This document shows, piece after piece, positions 43,866 to 52,179 of a stretch of DNA of 64,000 bases. Made by a program: the position numbers and the translations under genes. Under the pieces are notes generated by a model. It was given only the letters and a program-made list of their open reading frames with translations. It made no database searches and was not told the origin of the DNA. Numbering within the stretch: position 1 is the first letter of the stretch; each line of letters begins with the position of its first letter. This DNA comes from WJMT01 sp964611275. Its GTDB lineage: Bacteria > Acidobacteriota > Aminicenantia > Aminicenantales > Aminicenantaceae. The DNA is taken from the NCBI GenBank assembly GCA_964611275.1, contig CAZSZS010000172.1:1-64000 (forward strand). Reading direction: 5' to 3'.

Positions 43866-44285
43866 CTATGAGCCTTTGGTCCTTCCATATATGTCTTTGA
43901 GCCGGACAATGTCGTTTTCATTCGAGTTTCCTATCCAGATCTCCATGATCCTTGCGGGACATTTTCCAATATTCCGGACTCGATGCGGTGCTTTCAGTGG
44001 GATAAATATTTCCTCGTTTTTTCGGGGCTGCCATACTTTTTCCCCTACGGTAACCTCCAGGCCTTTATCCAGAGCCACCCAGAATTCACTTCTCTGGTTG
44101 TGATACTGAAGAGACAGAGACCCATTTGGATCCACTGTGATCAGTTTGATGCTTCCCGCCTTTTTATGCGGAAAGGAACGGAATTTTCCCCAGGGACGCC
44201 GTTCCTCGACGATTTCTTTTCTAAATTTTTTTTCTTCTTGAAGGGTAATCTCTGTTGATACAGAAGAGGCTTTCTTTGTCTTCAT
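43866..44285 (-). CDS. Cupin protein of the mannose-6-phosphate isomerase type II family
   Basis: A 139-residue single cupin domain. ERRPWGKFRSF, LSLQYHNQRSEFWVALDKG (metal-binding His and Glu) and FIPLKAPHRVRNIG match the C-terminal isomerase domain of ManC-type enzymes, here free of the guanylyltransferase domain. It may interconvert mannose-6-phosphate and fructose-6-phosphate. It lies downstream of ssb on the same strand. A general sugar-binding cupin is the alternative. Confidence 0.8.
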   Translation of the reverse strand: MKTKKASSVSTEITLQEEKKFRKEIVEERRPWGKFRSFPHKKAGSIKLITVDPNGSLSLQYHNQRSEFWVALDKGLEVTVGEKVWQPRKNEEIFIPLKAPHRVRNIGKCPARIMEIWIGNSNENDIVRLKDIYGRTKGS

Positions 44286-44326
44286 TGCTCTTTGGTTGTA
44301 AAGCTCTGACTAAGGTTCATTCAAAC

Positions 44327-44788
44327 TCAAAAGGGCACGTCCTCATCTTCACCGTCAGGTTCCGGCATGTTTTTGTCCGAAGGAAAATCTGACTCATCCT
44401 GGTAATCCGGCTTGGATTGCATTGTTTCCGTATCCATATCCTCTCGCTTGCCGAGCAAAGTGACCTGGTAGGCATGAATTTTTGTTGTGTATCTCTGTTT
44501 CCCGTCGCGGTCCTCCCATTTATCTGTTTTCAGCCTTCCTTCAACAAGAACTTGCTTGCCTTTTGATAGAAACTTTTCACAGAATTCCGCTGTTTTACCC
44601 CAGGATACGACTTTATGCCATTCTGTTCGTTCTTCGCTTTCCTTTGTCTGTGGGTTAAAGATCCGCTCGTTCGTGGCTAAAGAATAGTTGGCGACAGGTC
44701 TGTTGGATTGGGGAATATACCGGATATCAGGGTCAGCTCCTAGGCGGCCCACTAAAATGACCTTGTTAAAGCTGTTTATATCTCTCAT
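44327..44788 (-). CDS. ssb: Single-stranded DNA-binding protein
   Basis: A 153-residue SSB. The N-terminal OB fold (MRDINSFNKVILVGRLGADPDIRY, about 1-110, with EWHKVVSWGKTAEF) is followed by an acidic flexible tail ending DEDVPF, the partner-binding tip. It overlaps the preceding cpoB stop by 4 nt, so it appears to be co-transcribed with the Tol-Pal genes, an uncommon location. Confidence 0.95.
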   Translation of the reverse strand: MRDINSFNKVILVGRLGADPDIRYIPQSNRPVANYSLATNERIFNPQTKESEERTEWHKVVSWGKTAEFCEKFLSKGKQVLVEGRLKTDKWEDRDGKQRYTTKIHAYQVTLLGKREDMDTETMQSKPDYQDESDFPSDKNMPEPDGEDEDVPF

Positions 44789-45657
44789 TGTGAAATCCTG
44801 GATTGAATTTCCTTGATTTTTTCCTGGGCGATTCTTGTTTCTTCTTCAAGAGGGAATTTGCTTATGAGAAGCTTGAAGACAGCTAAGGCTTCTTCATCTT
44901 TTCCGGTTTCCATAAGACACATCCCCTTTTTTAAATGAGCAGCCGGAATTTCGTCGCCTTCCGGATAGCTTAAAATCAGGACATTGAAGTTTTTTATCGC
45001 TTCTTCATAGTTTTCCTGGCTGAAATAGCATTCTCCGATCCAGTAAAGCGCATTGTCTGCAAGCGGGCTTTCGGGAAAGTGCTCCAAGTAAATGGTAAAT
45101 CCTTCAATGGCCAGCTGGAAATTGCCTTTGAGATAATCTGATCTGGCCAGGTTGTACACCTCTTGGGGAGAGAGGTTGGGGTCAAGTTGTGTTTTTAGTG
45201 CGCTTTCTTCTGCGGTAGCCTCCATTTCGCCAGCGGTTGATTCCTGTCCGGATTCATCTGTGACCTCATCCTGCGTGGTTTCTTCTGGGAGTGATGCCGT
45301 CGACTGTTTGATTTCGATCAGATCTTCCGAAATCTCTGCAAGCCGGGAGGTAAGTGAGTCGAACTTTTCGAGGAGGATCTGGTACTGTGCGGGAATTTTT
45401 TCCTGTTCCTCACCCAGGCTTGCCTGTTCGTTTCGAATCAAACTCAACAGCTCATGAATTTCATCTAACCGTTTTTTTATAGAGATGATATCTTCTTGAT
45501 TCTTTTTTGCCTGTTTCTCAAGCTCCAAGATCTTCATCTTTAATATCTGGACATCTTCATATATCAGCTCATATGCTTTTTTGCTTTTTTGGATTCCTGA
45601 AAGCAAAATGGGACACAAGAAAAGAAGAATAATCCAAGAATAAGCCTTTTTAGCCAT
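44785..45657 (-). CDS. cpoB: Tol-Pal system protein CpoB/YbgF
   Basis: A 290-residue periplasmic protein. A signal peptide (about 1-22) is followed by a coiled coil (about 30-110) and an acidic Glu/Thr linker (about 118-158). A C-terminal TPR domain contains YNLARSDYLKGNFQLAIEGF and YWIGECYFSQENYEEAIKNF. This is the YbgF/CpoB layout, which links Tol-Pal with septal peptidoglycan synthesis. It begins 8 nt after pal. Confidence 0.92.
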   Translation of the reverse strand: MAKKAYSWIILLFLCPILLSGIQKSKKAYELIYEDVQILKMKILELEKQAKKNQEDIISIKKRLDEIHELLSLIRNEQASLGEEQEKIPAQYQILLEKFDSLTSRLAEISEDLIEIKQSTASLPEETTQDEVTDESGQESTAGEMEATAEESALKTQLDPNLSPQEVYNLARSDYLKGNFQLAIEGFTIYLEHFPESPLADNALYWIGECYFSQENYEEAIKNFNVLILSYPEGDEIPAAHLKKGMCLMETGKDEEALAVFKLLISKFPLEEETRIAQEKIKEIQSRISQ

Positions 45658-45665
45658 AAAATAAT

Positions 45666-46214
45666 CTATTTTTCAATGATGGTGAATTGAGCCCTTCTGT
45701 TTTTCTGCCAAGCGATTTCATCGTGACCCGGATTCAATGGTTGGCTTTTGCCGTAGGAAATGATTTGTATTCTATCCGGTGAAATTCCCAAGGAGATAAG
45801 ATAGTCTCTGGCGCTTTTTGCTCTTTTTTCTCCAAGGGCGAGGTTGTATTCTTCTGTGCCGCGTTCGTCACAATGCCCCTCTATCAGTATTTTCACGCTC
45901 CCCCATTTGCTGAGCCATTCGGCATTTGCTCTCAAAACCGGTTTTGCGTCTTCTCTAATGAAATATTTGTCAAAATCAAAGTGGACCATATTGAGAAGCT
46001 GTTCTGCATTGATTTCCTCTAATGTTTTTTGCTCAAATATCTCTTGCTCGGTCAGTTCCGGTTCTATTGCCGGGGGTTTTTCTACTTTCTCAACTTGGGG
46101 TTGTTCTTTGACCTGTGGAGGAGGTGGTGGGGTTTCTTCCACTTTTTTCCTACAGGATGCAAAGAAAGAAAAGACCAAAAGAAAAGAGATAAATAGTACC
46201 GTTAATTTTTTCAT
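45666..46214 (-). CDS. pal: Peptidoglycan-associated lipoprotein Pal
   Basis: A 182-residue outer-membrane lipoprotein. Signal peptide MKKLTVLFISFLLVFSFF, lipobox FASC, a Pro-rich linker (about 27-55), then an OmpA-like domain (about 80-182) with HFDFDKYFI, GHCDERGTEEYNLALGEKRA and SYGKSQPLNPG. I start at the ATG at 46212-46214, because AAAGGAG lies 6 nt upstream and the lipoprotein signal begins there. A longer start at 46244 would bury the signal. Confidence 0.95.
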   Translation of the reverse strand: MKKLTVLFISFLLVFSFFASCRKKVEETPPPPPQVKEQPQVEKVEKPPAIEPELTEQEIFEQKTLEEINAEQLLNMVHFDFDKYFIREDAKPVLRANAEWLSKWGSVKILIEGHCDERGTEEYNLALGEKRAKSARDYLISLGISPDRIQIISYGKSQPLNPGHDEIAWQKNRRAQFTIIEK

Positions 46215-46277
46215 GGGATCTCCTTTGGGTTTATTTTTTTGCATTTAACACATCGTATCCGGATATACTGTTTAATC

Positions 46278-46306
46278 TATATACAATGAATATATAGAGT
46301 TGTCAA
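46278..46306 (-). promoter_or_regulatory. Promoter of pal-cpoB-ssb
   Basis: On the minus strand TTGACA (46301-46306) and TATATA (46278-46283) are 17 nt apart, in the 143-nt gap between tolB and pal. This gives pal its own transcript with a leader of about 57 nt. Confidence 0.55.
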
Positions 46307-46357
46307 ATAGTATAAATAAAATCCGTGCCTTAAAACTCTTGGAAAGAGCTGTCGTCA

Positions 46358-47653
46358 TTATTTTCTTGACCAGTTCGGAAGCTTGTTTTCTCCCTTTGAA
46401 GTCAAGCGCCTCAGGTTTGTACCATCATAGTCAAGGGAGTAGATCTGGATGGTACCCGTGCGGTTGGATGAAAAGATGATGTGCCGGCCGTCAGGAGACC
46501 AGGAGGGAGATTCGTTTCTGGAATATCCTTCCGTAAGCTTAATAATGCGGTCAGTCCTAAGATTGAGAACGTAAAGGTCAAACACAGCCGCGACTCTTGA
46601 TACATACACGATCCTGTCGCCGGTCGGGGCCCAGGCAGGGCCGTCATGATAATTTCCCCCAAAGCTGCGTCTGCGCACATTTGTCCCTTCTGCATCCATG
46701 ATGTATATTTGAGGGGACCCAAGCCTGTCAGAAGTAAAGGCGATTTCTCTGTTATTGGGTGACCAGCTCGGAGCTGTATCTATGGCGTTGTTAAAGGTGA
46801 GCCGTTTGATGTTTTTTCCACTGCTGTCTGCAACATAGATCTCTGAATTTGATTCATCCTCGGTCGAGCAAAAAGTCATTCTTTTTCCGTCATAGGAAAA
46901 ATCAGGCCCGAAGCTGGTACCTTGGTCTGTGACCATAGTCCTTGTGCCTTCAAAAGGATTGAAAAGATAAAGAGCCGCTTTCCCTTCGCTGTATGCTGTG
47001 TAGGCAATTGTTTTTCCGTCAGCTGACCAGGCAGGCATGTAGTCTCTGGTTTTATTAAAGGTCAACCGTGTCTGGTTATAGCCGTCATAATCCATCATGT
47101 ACAGCTCGTCATTCCCGTTTCGGTTGGAGACAAAAAGAATTTTTGTGGTGAAAAGAGGAGGTTCACCATAGGTTATCATCAATTCATTTGATAGTCTATG
47201 TCCGACCAGGCGGAGCAGACTCTTATCGGATTGATATTTTTTGCCTTTAATGAAGCGGGCGGATTTGACATCATATAGTTTAGCTTCAAAGAGCAGAGAG
47301 CCGTCACTGGTTTGAGACATCTCTCCGCTGATAAGAAGTTTGGCTTGAATGGATTCCCAGTCTTTAAAGATAATGTTTTCAGGATCGAGGGGTTTTATCC
47401 ATTTGTAATAATCTTCCGGGAGGGGGCTGAAAACCCTGCTGTATTTGAGGTCTGAGATAATCACTTCCCTGAGAGTCGAGGCTGCCGAATCCAGTTCCGG
47501 GGAACCGCTGTTGGTTATGATTTCAGGAACAGCAACAGGAATAACAGGCATCCCCTCTCTTATCCTCATGACGACCTCCTGCTGAGGGATCAGCAGGCCA
47601 ATGGAAAGGAAAAAAAGCAGGAAAAGAGCCGCAGTGATATGTATTTTTCTCAT
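46358..47653 (-). CDS. tolB: Tol-Pal system protein TolB
   Basis: A 431-residue periplasmic protein. A signal peptide (about 1-25) and N-terminal mixed domain (about 30-165) lead into a six-bladed beta-propeller (about 170-431). The repeats read like DYMPAWSADGKTIAYT, TAPSWSPNNREIAFTS and ESPSWSPDGRHIIFSS. It couples Pal to the TolQRA motor. It overlaps the tolA stop by 4 nt. Confidence 0.95.
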   Translation of the reverse strand: MRKIHITAALFLLFFLSIGLLIPQQEVVMRIREGMPVIPVAVPEIITNSGSPELDSAASTLREVIISDLKYSRVFSPLPEDYYKWIKPLDPENIIFKDWESIQAKLLISGEMSQTSDGSLLFEAKLYDVKSARFIKGKKYQSDKSLLRLVGHRLSNELMITYGEPPLFTTKILFVSNRNGNDELYMMDYDGYNQTRLTFNKTRDYMPAWSADGKTIAYTAYSEGKAALYLFNPFEGTRTMVTDQGTSFGPDFSYDGKRMTFCSTEDESNSEIYVADSSGKNIKRLTFNNAIDTAPSWSPNNREIAFTSDRLGSPQIYIMDAEGTNVRRRSFGGNYHDGPAWAPTGDRIVYVSRVAAVFDLYVLNLRTDRIIKLTEGYSRNESPSWSPDGRHIIFSSNRTGTIQIYSLDYDGTNLRRLTSKGENKLPNWSRK

Positions 47654-48492
47654 TTTGTATGCTCGAATATGATACGGATCAAAAGATATTCCTCTTTGTA
47701 TTCCGTAGGCAGAGGGGGAAAGGGGGCAGATGAGCGCACGGCGCGTATGGCAGAGAGGTCTAGTGACCTGACATTGCTTGATTCAAGTATTTCCGGTTCT
47801 GATATATGGCCGTCCTTGTAGATCCTGAATGAAATGGTCGTGAAATAATCTCCGCTTAATCCTGTTCGAATGCGGGAGGTAAACCAGTTGCTGGATATTC
47901 TTGAATGCAGGGTCTGGAGGTACCATGTGTAGGGGAAAGAAGACATGCCTACCTGAGAAGAATATTCAGAACCAAAACCTATGCCACCACCGCTTCCTCC
48001 ACCGACTCCTATTCTTAATCCGGACCCTCCGACACCCTCAGCCCCGGAGCCTGAATCAGACTGTCCTGATTTGGTTTTTATCTGAGATGTCTTTGTGGAT
48101 TTCTGGATGACTGATTTTTTTTCAGTATCAGTCTGTTTTTCCTTTTTGGGTTTATCAACAGGGTATCTAAGGGATGGTTCTTGCTGTTCCAGGGTTTTTG
48201 GTACGGTAAGGTCGCTGAGGCTTTCTCTTTCAGGGAGAGGTGTTTCACCCAGAGTCTCACTCTGTCCGCTTTCACCCGCCGGACCGCCGGGAGCGCCGCC
48301 ACCGCCGCTTCCTCCTCCTCCGCCGCCGGGAAAAGAGACGACATTGACATAGTGGACCATTCCCTTTTTTGAGTGAGTGGGGATATACGGAGAAATCAGT
48401 ATAAATATGAAGAGAGCCAGGTGTGCTGAGGCGGAGATAATGAGTGCCTGCCTGAAGGCTTTGAATTCCCTGTTTGATACGGTCTGGCTCAT
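47650..48492 (-). CDS. tolA: TolA-like protein with TonB-type C-terminal domain
   Basis: A 280-residue inner-membrane-anchored protein. A membrane helix (about 17-36) is followed by a Gly/Pro-rich stretch (GGGGGGSGGGGAPGG, near 55-69), a Lys/Ser-rich periplasmic linker and more Gly repeats (about 150-175). A C-terminal TonB/TolA domain (about 190-280, YFTTISFRIYKDGHISEPEI) ends it. It spans the periplasm to transmit force from TolQR. The gene lies between tolR and tolB with 4-nt overlaps. TonB is the alternative name; context favours TolA. Confidence 0.88.
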   Translation of the reverse strand: MSQTVSNREFKAFRQALIISASAHLALFIFILISPYIPTHSKKGMVHYVNVVSFPGGGGGGSGGGGAPGGPAGESGQSETLGETPLPERESLSDLTVPKTLEQQEPSLRYPVDKPKKEKQTDTEKKSVIQKSTKTSQIKTKSGQSDSGSGAEGVGGSGLRIGVGGGSGGGIGFGSEYSSQVGMSSFPYTWYLQTLHSRISSNWFTSRIRTGLSGDYFTTISFRIYKDGHISEPEILESSNVRSLDLSAIRAVRSSAPFPPLPTEYKEEYLLIRIIFEHTK

Positions 48493-48923
48493 CCGTCTTC
48501 TCTCTCCTCAAGAGGCTTGACCACCAGCCCCACTACATTAACGCCAGATTTATTCACAATATCCAGTATGCGGATAACGAAACCGTAGGGAAGGGTTTCG
48601 TCAGCCCTTATAAAAACAACTTTTTCTTCTTTTCCGTAAAAATATTCTTTGAGCCTCTGCTCCAGAAGGAACTGGTTGATCGCCTGATCCTCGATGTGAA
48701 TGTATTTGTCGCTGGTGATGGTCAGGGTCAGGCCTTGCTCCGCCGGGGCTGACTCGGTCTCCGCCTGTGGGAGATTCACTCCGATACCTGACTGCATCAT
48801 GGGAGCTGTGACCATGAATATGATAAGGAGCACCAGCATGACATCGACAAGAGGAGTTACGTTTATTTCAGAAAGAGAGGTGCCCACCTCTTTTTTGTTT
48901 ATAGGTCTGTATTTAAATGCCAT
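48489..48923 (-). CDS. tolR: TolR/ExbD-type biopolymer transport protein
   Basis: A 144-residue protein with one membrane helix (about 26-46) carrying the conserved proton-path aspartate in VTPLVDVMLVLLIIFMV, and a periplasmic domain with DETLPYGFVIRILDIVNKSG. With TolQ it forms the proton-driven motor. It overlaps tolQ by 11 nt and tolA by 4 nt. Confidence 0.95.
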   Translation of the reverse strand: MAFKYRPINKKEVGTSLSEINVTPLVDVMLVLLIIFMVTAPMMQSGIGVNLPQAETESAPAEQGLTLTITSDKYIHIEDQAINQFLLEQRLKEYFYGKEEKVVFIRADETLPYGFVIRILDIVNKSGVNVVGLVVKPLEEREDG

Positions 48924-49575
48924 AGAGTCTTTCTGTTATGCTGATAAATTCAATGGAAAAATCTTCCATATCACTTACGGACTCTTTGATTTTCTGCAGA
49001 AAGTGATTGTAGGCAATGACTGCAGGAATAGCGGCAAAAAGCCCCAATGCTGTGGCGACCAGAGCCTCTGCGATGCCCGGTGCAACCGTTGTAAGGCTGG
49101 CTGTTTTTTCTACACCGATTCCGATAAAAGAATCCATGATGCCCCATACGGTCCCGAAAAGCCCTATAAAAGGGGTGACGCTTCCTGTCGTGGCTAGAAA
49201 ACTCATCATTTTTTCAAATCGGCGGACTTCTTGATTAGAGGCTTTTATGAGGGATCTGTTTACGCTCTCCAGGTTTTCCGATGTCAAATGGGATTCCGGA
49301 TTCGTCTTTTTTATATAGGCAAGAGTTTTGAACCCTGATTGAAACAGGGATGCCAGGGGGCTTGATTTATACTTTTGAGACGCATTGTTGACTTCCGCAA
49401 GATTCCGGCTCTTTTTGAAGACAGACATGAATTTTTTCGATTCTGCCTGCGCTTTTTTAAAGGTTTTCCTCTTAAAGTATATAATGGCCCAGGAAAAAAC
49501 GGAGAAAAATAGAAGCACGAGCAGGACGATTTTAACGATGATACTGGCTTTTAGGATCAGTTGGATAAAGTTCAT
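48913..49575 (-). CDS. tolQ: TolQ/ExbB-type proton channel protein
   Basis: A 220-residue, three-helix inner-membrane protein. A first helix (about 8-30) precedes a cytoplasmic loop and the conserved FLATTGSVTPFIGLFGTVWGIMDSF and ALVATALGLFAAIPAVIAYN segments. I start at the ATG at 49573-49575 (MNFIQLILKAS). The upstream in-frame start at 49644 lies inside the repeat element and upstream of the likely promoter. Only a weak GGA precedes the ATG. Confidence 0.93.
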   Translation of the reverse strand: MNFIQLILKASIIVKIVLLVLLFFSVFSWAIIYFKRKTFKKAQAESKKFMSVFKKSRNLAEVNNASQKYKSSPLASLFQSGFKTLAYIKKTNPESHLTSENLESVNRSLIKASNQEVRRFEKMMSFLATTGSVTPFIGLFGTVWGIMDSFIGIGVEKTASLTTVAPGIAEALVATALGLFAAIPAVIAYNHFLQKIKESVSDMEDFSIEFISITERLYGI

Positions 49576-49587
49576 TTTTGATTCCAA

Positions 49588-49616
49588 AAAGTAGCACACA
49601 CCTGAAGCAATGTCAA
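49588..49616 (-). promoter_or_regulatory. Possible promoter of tolQRAB, abutting the repeat element
   Basis: On the minus strand TTGACA (49611-49616) and a weak TACTTT (49588-49593) are 17 nt apart. The -35 box overlaps the first two bases of the element's terminal repeat at 49615. The leader would be about 6 nt. Confidence 0.4.
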
Positions 49617-49628
49617 CCTGGTTATTCA

Positions 49629-49750
49629 TAAAATCAGCCTGCATCCATCAATCACCACTACATGATCAATTGGGTTTTTAAGTCATTTTGATAAACAGAG
49701 TTTATCGCTTTATCTCTGTTTATATTTAAATTTAATGCAGGCTGATTTTA
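49629..49750. repeat. Perfect 16-bp inverted repeat in element copy 2
   Basis: TAAAATCAGCCTGCAT (49629-49644) pairs perfectly with ATGCAGGCTGATTTTA (49735-49750) across a 90-nt loop. The loop contains a second perfect 10-bp inverted repeat, ATAAACAGAG/CTCTGTTTAT (49691-49700 with 49714-49723). Confidence 0.85.
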
Positions 49751-49822
49751 CCTTACAGGCGAGCCGATCCTACAGCATCTGCTTTGTTGCAGGGCATTCG
49801 CGGTGAAGGACCACAGCGTAAT

Positions 49823-50018
49823 GTCATCACGAGGGGCAAAGCGACGTGGTGATCTGACGACCATTGGATACGACACATGTCATGGCGAGGAACAGAGCGA
49901 CGAAGCCATCTCAACCGCTAACGAAGCACATTGGGATTGCTCGCTTCACTCGCAACGATATTTTATTTGGAAAAAGGTCATCGGATTGCCGCACTCACTA
50001 ACGGTCGTTCGCAATGAC
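49823..50018. repeat. Nested palindromic repeat of the GTCATTGCGAGG...CAATGAC type
   Basis: The block starts GTCATCACGAGGGGCAAAGC and ends CGTTCGCAATGAC. It holds two forward half-units (from 49823 and 49879: GTCAT-C/G-CGAGG-AGCGACG) and two reverse-complement half-units (GGATTGCTCGCTTCACTCGC and the right end). Such units occur as dispersed intergenic repeats in many bacterial genomes. Read as protein it gives the familiar EEQSDEAIS phrase, which is not a gene. Confidence 0.7.
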
Positions 50019-50089
50019 GCAGTGACCTCGACTCGTGAATAACCAGGTTAATGTCGCTTCAGCCATATCTGCATTTCACCTTGCTGGGA

Positions 50090-50118
50090 TTGACAAAAAC
50101 AGAGAGAAAGAATAGATT
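50090..50118 (+). promoter_or_regulatory. Promoter of trkH-trkA
   Basis: TTGACA (50090-50095) and TAGATT (50113-50118) are 17 nt apart, 41 nt beyond the right end of the repeat element. The leader would be about 22 nt and contains GAAGGG before the GTG start. Confidence 0.5.
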
Positions 50119-50146
50119 GGATTTCGAAGGTTGAAGGGTTAAAAAG

Positions 50147-51505
50147 GTGAAAGAAAAGAAGAGAAACATATTCAAGGAAGCAAGATTCCATCCGGCTCAG
50201 TTTCTTGCCATAGGTTTTGTCGTTACTATATTTGTGGGGACCGTTTTGCTGTGCCTGCCCTTCAGCACAACATCCGGTCACATTTCCTTTAGTGATGCAT
50301 TGTTTACTTCGACATCGGCTGTGTGTGTGACAGGACTTATCGTTAAAGATACGGGAACTTATTTTTCTCCCGTAGGACAGGTCATCATAATGATGCTTTT
50401 TCAAATTGGAGGCCTAGGGATTATGACCTTTTCAACCCTTGTTCTTCTGGTGGCCGGGAAAAGGATCGCTATCAAGGAAAGCATCTCTTTAAAGGAAGAT
50501 TACCTTCATACTTCTTCCTTAAGGGTTCAGTCTTTGATAAAAAATATTTTCCTCTACACTCTGGGGATAGAATTTTTCGGGACGCTTGTTTTTTATATGC
50601 GATTCCATAACAAGCTTGCGCACGGAAAAGCTCTGTTTCATTCGCTGTTTCACTCCATTTCTGCATTTTGTAATGCGGGATTCTGCCTTTATGAAGACAG
50701 CTTTAAGTCGTTCAGGGGAGATGTCGGGATCAATCTCAACCTTATGGTATTGATAGTATTAGGTGGCCTTGGTTTTATAGTGCTGAGGGAAACCGCAGGT
50801 TCTTTTTCCGGGTTGCTGAAGAAAGAACACGTCAGGTTTTCTCTTCATACAAAACTGGTGTTAAAAGTGACCTTTTTGCTTCTTTTGTTATCTTCTGCCT
50901 TGTTCTTTGTTTTGGAGTACAATCATTCTTTGAAAGATTATTCAACCGGGGAGAAGATACTCTCCTCTCTTTTCCAGGTTGTGACTCCGCGGACAGCTGG
51001 TTTCAACACAATGGATATGAATGCTCTTGGTTTGGGAGCGGTGTTTCTTTTGATTCTTTTGATGTTTGTGGGGGCTTCGCCGGGTTCGACCGGAGGAGGA
51101 GTAAAGACAAGTACTGTAGGGGCCGTGTTTGCTTTTTTGAAATCAAAGATTTTAGCCAGAGAAACAGTGAATGTGTCTTTTCGCACGATTCCCTTTGCAT
51201 TGATCACAAAGGCATTTACCGTGGTCACTCTAGGAATATGTGTTATTTGTGCCTCGATATTTCTTCTTCTTATAAGTCAGCCCGGAGTGAGTATGAAGGA
51301 AGCGGTTTTTGAAGTTTTTTCCGCTTTTGGTACGGTGGGCCTTTCCCTTGGGCTCACTCCAAGATTGAATGATATTGGAAAGATCGTCATTGTAATGACC
51401 ATGTATATCGGAAGGATAGGGCCTCTGACTTTTCTCTATGCTTTCAGCCGGATAAGGGCTAAAGGAAAGTATGATTATGTTGAAGAATCCATCATGATAG
51501 GATAG
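50147..51505 (+). CDS. trkH: Trk/Ktr-type potassium channel-transporter subunit
   Basis: A 452-residue membrane protein of the TrkH/KtrB family with four pore-loop repeats: TSTSAVCVTGL, SISAFCNAGFCL, VTPRTAGFNTMD and FSAFGTVGLSLGL. Each contains the filter glycine. It mediates Na+- or H+-linked K+ uptake. Its length and the adjacent single RCK protein fit KtrB better than E. coli TrkH. The start is a GTG at 50147. Confidence 0.94.
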   Translation: MKEKKRNIFKEARFHPAQFLAIGFVVTIFVGTVLLCLPFSTTSGHISFSDALFTSTSAVCVTGLIVKDTGTYFSPVGQVIIMMLFQIGGLGIMTFSTLVLLVAGKRIAIKESISLKEDYLHTSSLRVQSLIKNIFLYTLGIEFFGTLVFYMRFHNKLAHGKALFHSLFHSISAFCNAGFCLYEDSFKSFRGDVGINLNLMVLIVLGGLGFIVLRETAGSFSGLLKKEHVRFSLHTKLVLKVTFLLLLLSSALFFVLEYNHSLKDYSTGEKILSSLFQVVTPRTAGFNTMDMNALGLGAVFLLILLMFVGASPGSTGGGVKTSTVGAVFAFLKSKILARETVNVSFRTIPFALITKAFTVVTLGICVICASIFLLLISQPGVSMKEAVFEVFSAFGTVGLSLGLTPRLNDIGKIVIVMTMYIGRIGPLTFLYAFSRIRAKGKYDYVEESIMIG

Positions 51506-51522
51506 AATTTATTGTCAGGAGT

Positions 51523-52179
51523 TTGGATATGAAATTCGGAGTTATCGGACTGGGAAGTTTTGGCTATCATATTGCAAAGACTTTGTTTGAGATGGGAGAA
51601 GATGTTTTAGCCATTGACAAAGATAAGGAAAGAGTTGACAGGATGAAGAACTGTTCTTCACATGCTGTTCATATGGAGGCTGCGGACAAAGAAAATCTTC
51701 AGGCAGTCGGAATTCAGGAAATGGACGTGGTCATTATAAGCTTAGGGCCTAATATGGAAGGGTCCATACTCGCCGTGCATTATCTTTCAGGGATGAAAAT
51801 AAAACGGATCATAGCCAAAGCCCTTTCCGAAGACCATGCTAAGATCCTGGAGGCTGTGGGGGCAACGGATGTCATTTATCCTGAGAGGGACATGGCAGTT
51901 AAAACCGCTTTGAAGCTGAGCAATCCCAATGTGCTTGAGTTTCTCCCTTTATCCTCAGGTATTGAGATAAGAGAAATAGCTCCGCCTGAGGAATTCATCG
52001 GGAAAAATTTAAAGGAATTGGATCTGATCAACAGGTTCGAGATACAGGTCATCGCTGTCAAAGGCCTGGTGCCGGAAAAGACCACGCTGATACCCAAGGC
52101 GGATTTTGTCATCAAAGACAGCGATGTTTTGGTTGTTATTGGGCCTAAAAAACAGCTAAAAAAAATCAGCTCAATGTAG
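51523..52179 (+). CDS. trkA: Trk/Ktr potassium uptake regulatory subunit (RCK)
   Basis: A 218-residue cytoplasmic ring subunit that gates the neighbouring K+ transporter. The RCK-N Rossmann domain (KFGVIGLGSFGYHIAKTL, about 3-20; acidic VLAIDKDKERV) binds nucleotides. The RCK-C domain (about 140-218) ends with DVLVVIGPKKQLKK. Its 3' end overlaps the convergent helicase gene by 9 nt. Confidence 0.95.
   Translation: MDMKFGVIGLGSFGYHIAKTLFEMGEDVLAIDKDKERVDRMKNCSSHAVHMEAADKENLQAVGIQEMDVVIISLGPNMEGSILAVHYLSGMKIKRIIAKALSEDHAKILEAVGATDVIYPERDMAVKTALKLSNPNVLEFLPLSSGIEIREIAPPEEFIGKNLKELDLINRFEIQVIAVKGLVPEKTTLIPKADFVIKDSDVLVVIGPKKQLKKISSM

Larger units (their letters stand above)
49615..50049. repeat. 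Intergenic element copy 2 (terminal inverted repeats, hairpin, conserved core, nested insertion)
   Basis: A 435-bp element filling the gap between the divergent tolQ and trkH genes. Its ends AACCTGGTTATTCATAA (49615-49631) and the reverse complement of 50033-50049 match at 15 of 17 positions. A perfect 16-bp inverted repeat (49629-49644 with 49735-49750) precedes the core (49751-49817), which closely matches 22270-22337 of copy 1. A 196-bp unrelated repeat (49823-50018) interrupts the right half. Confidence 0.78.

Noticed and set aside
49803..50042. A 79-residue plus-strand open frame with an EEQSDEAIS phrase
   Set aside because: It is the translation of the nested palindromic repeat, a well-known source of false genes, and has no coding signal of its own.
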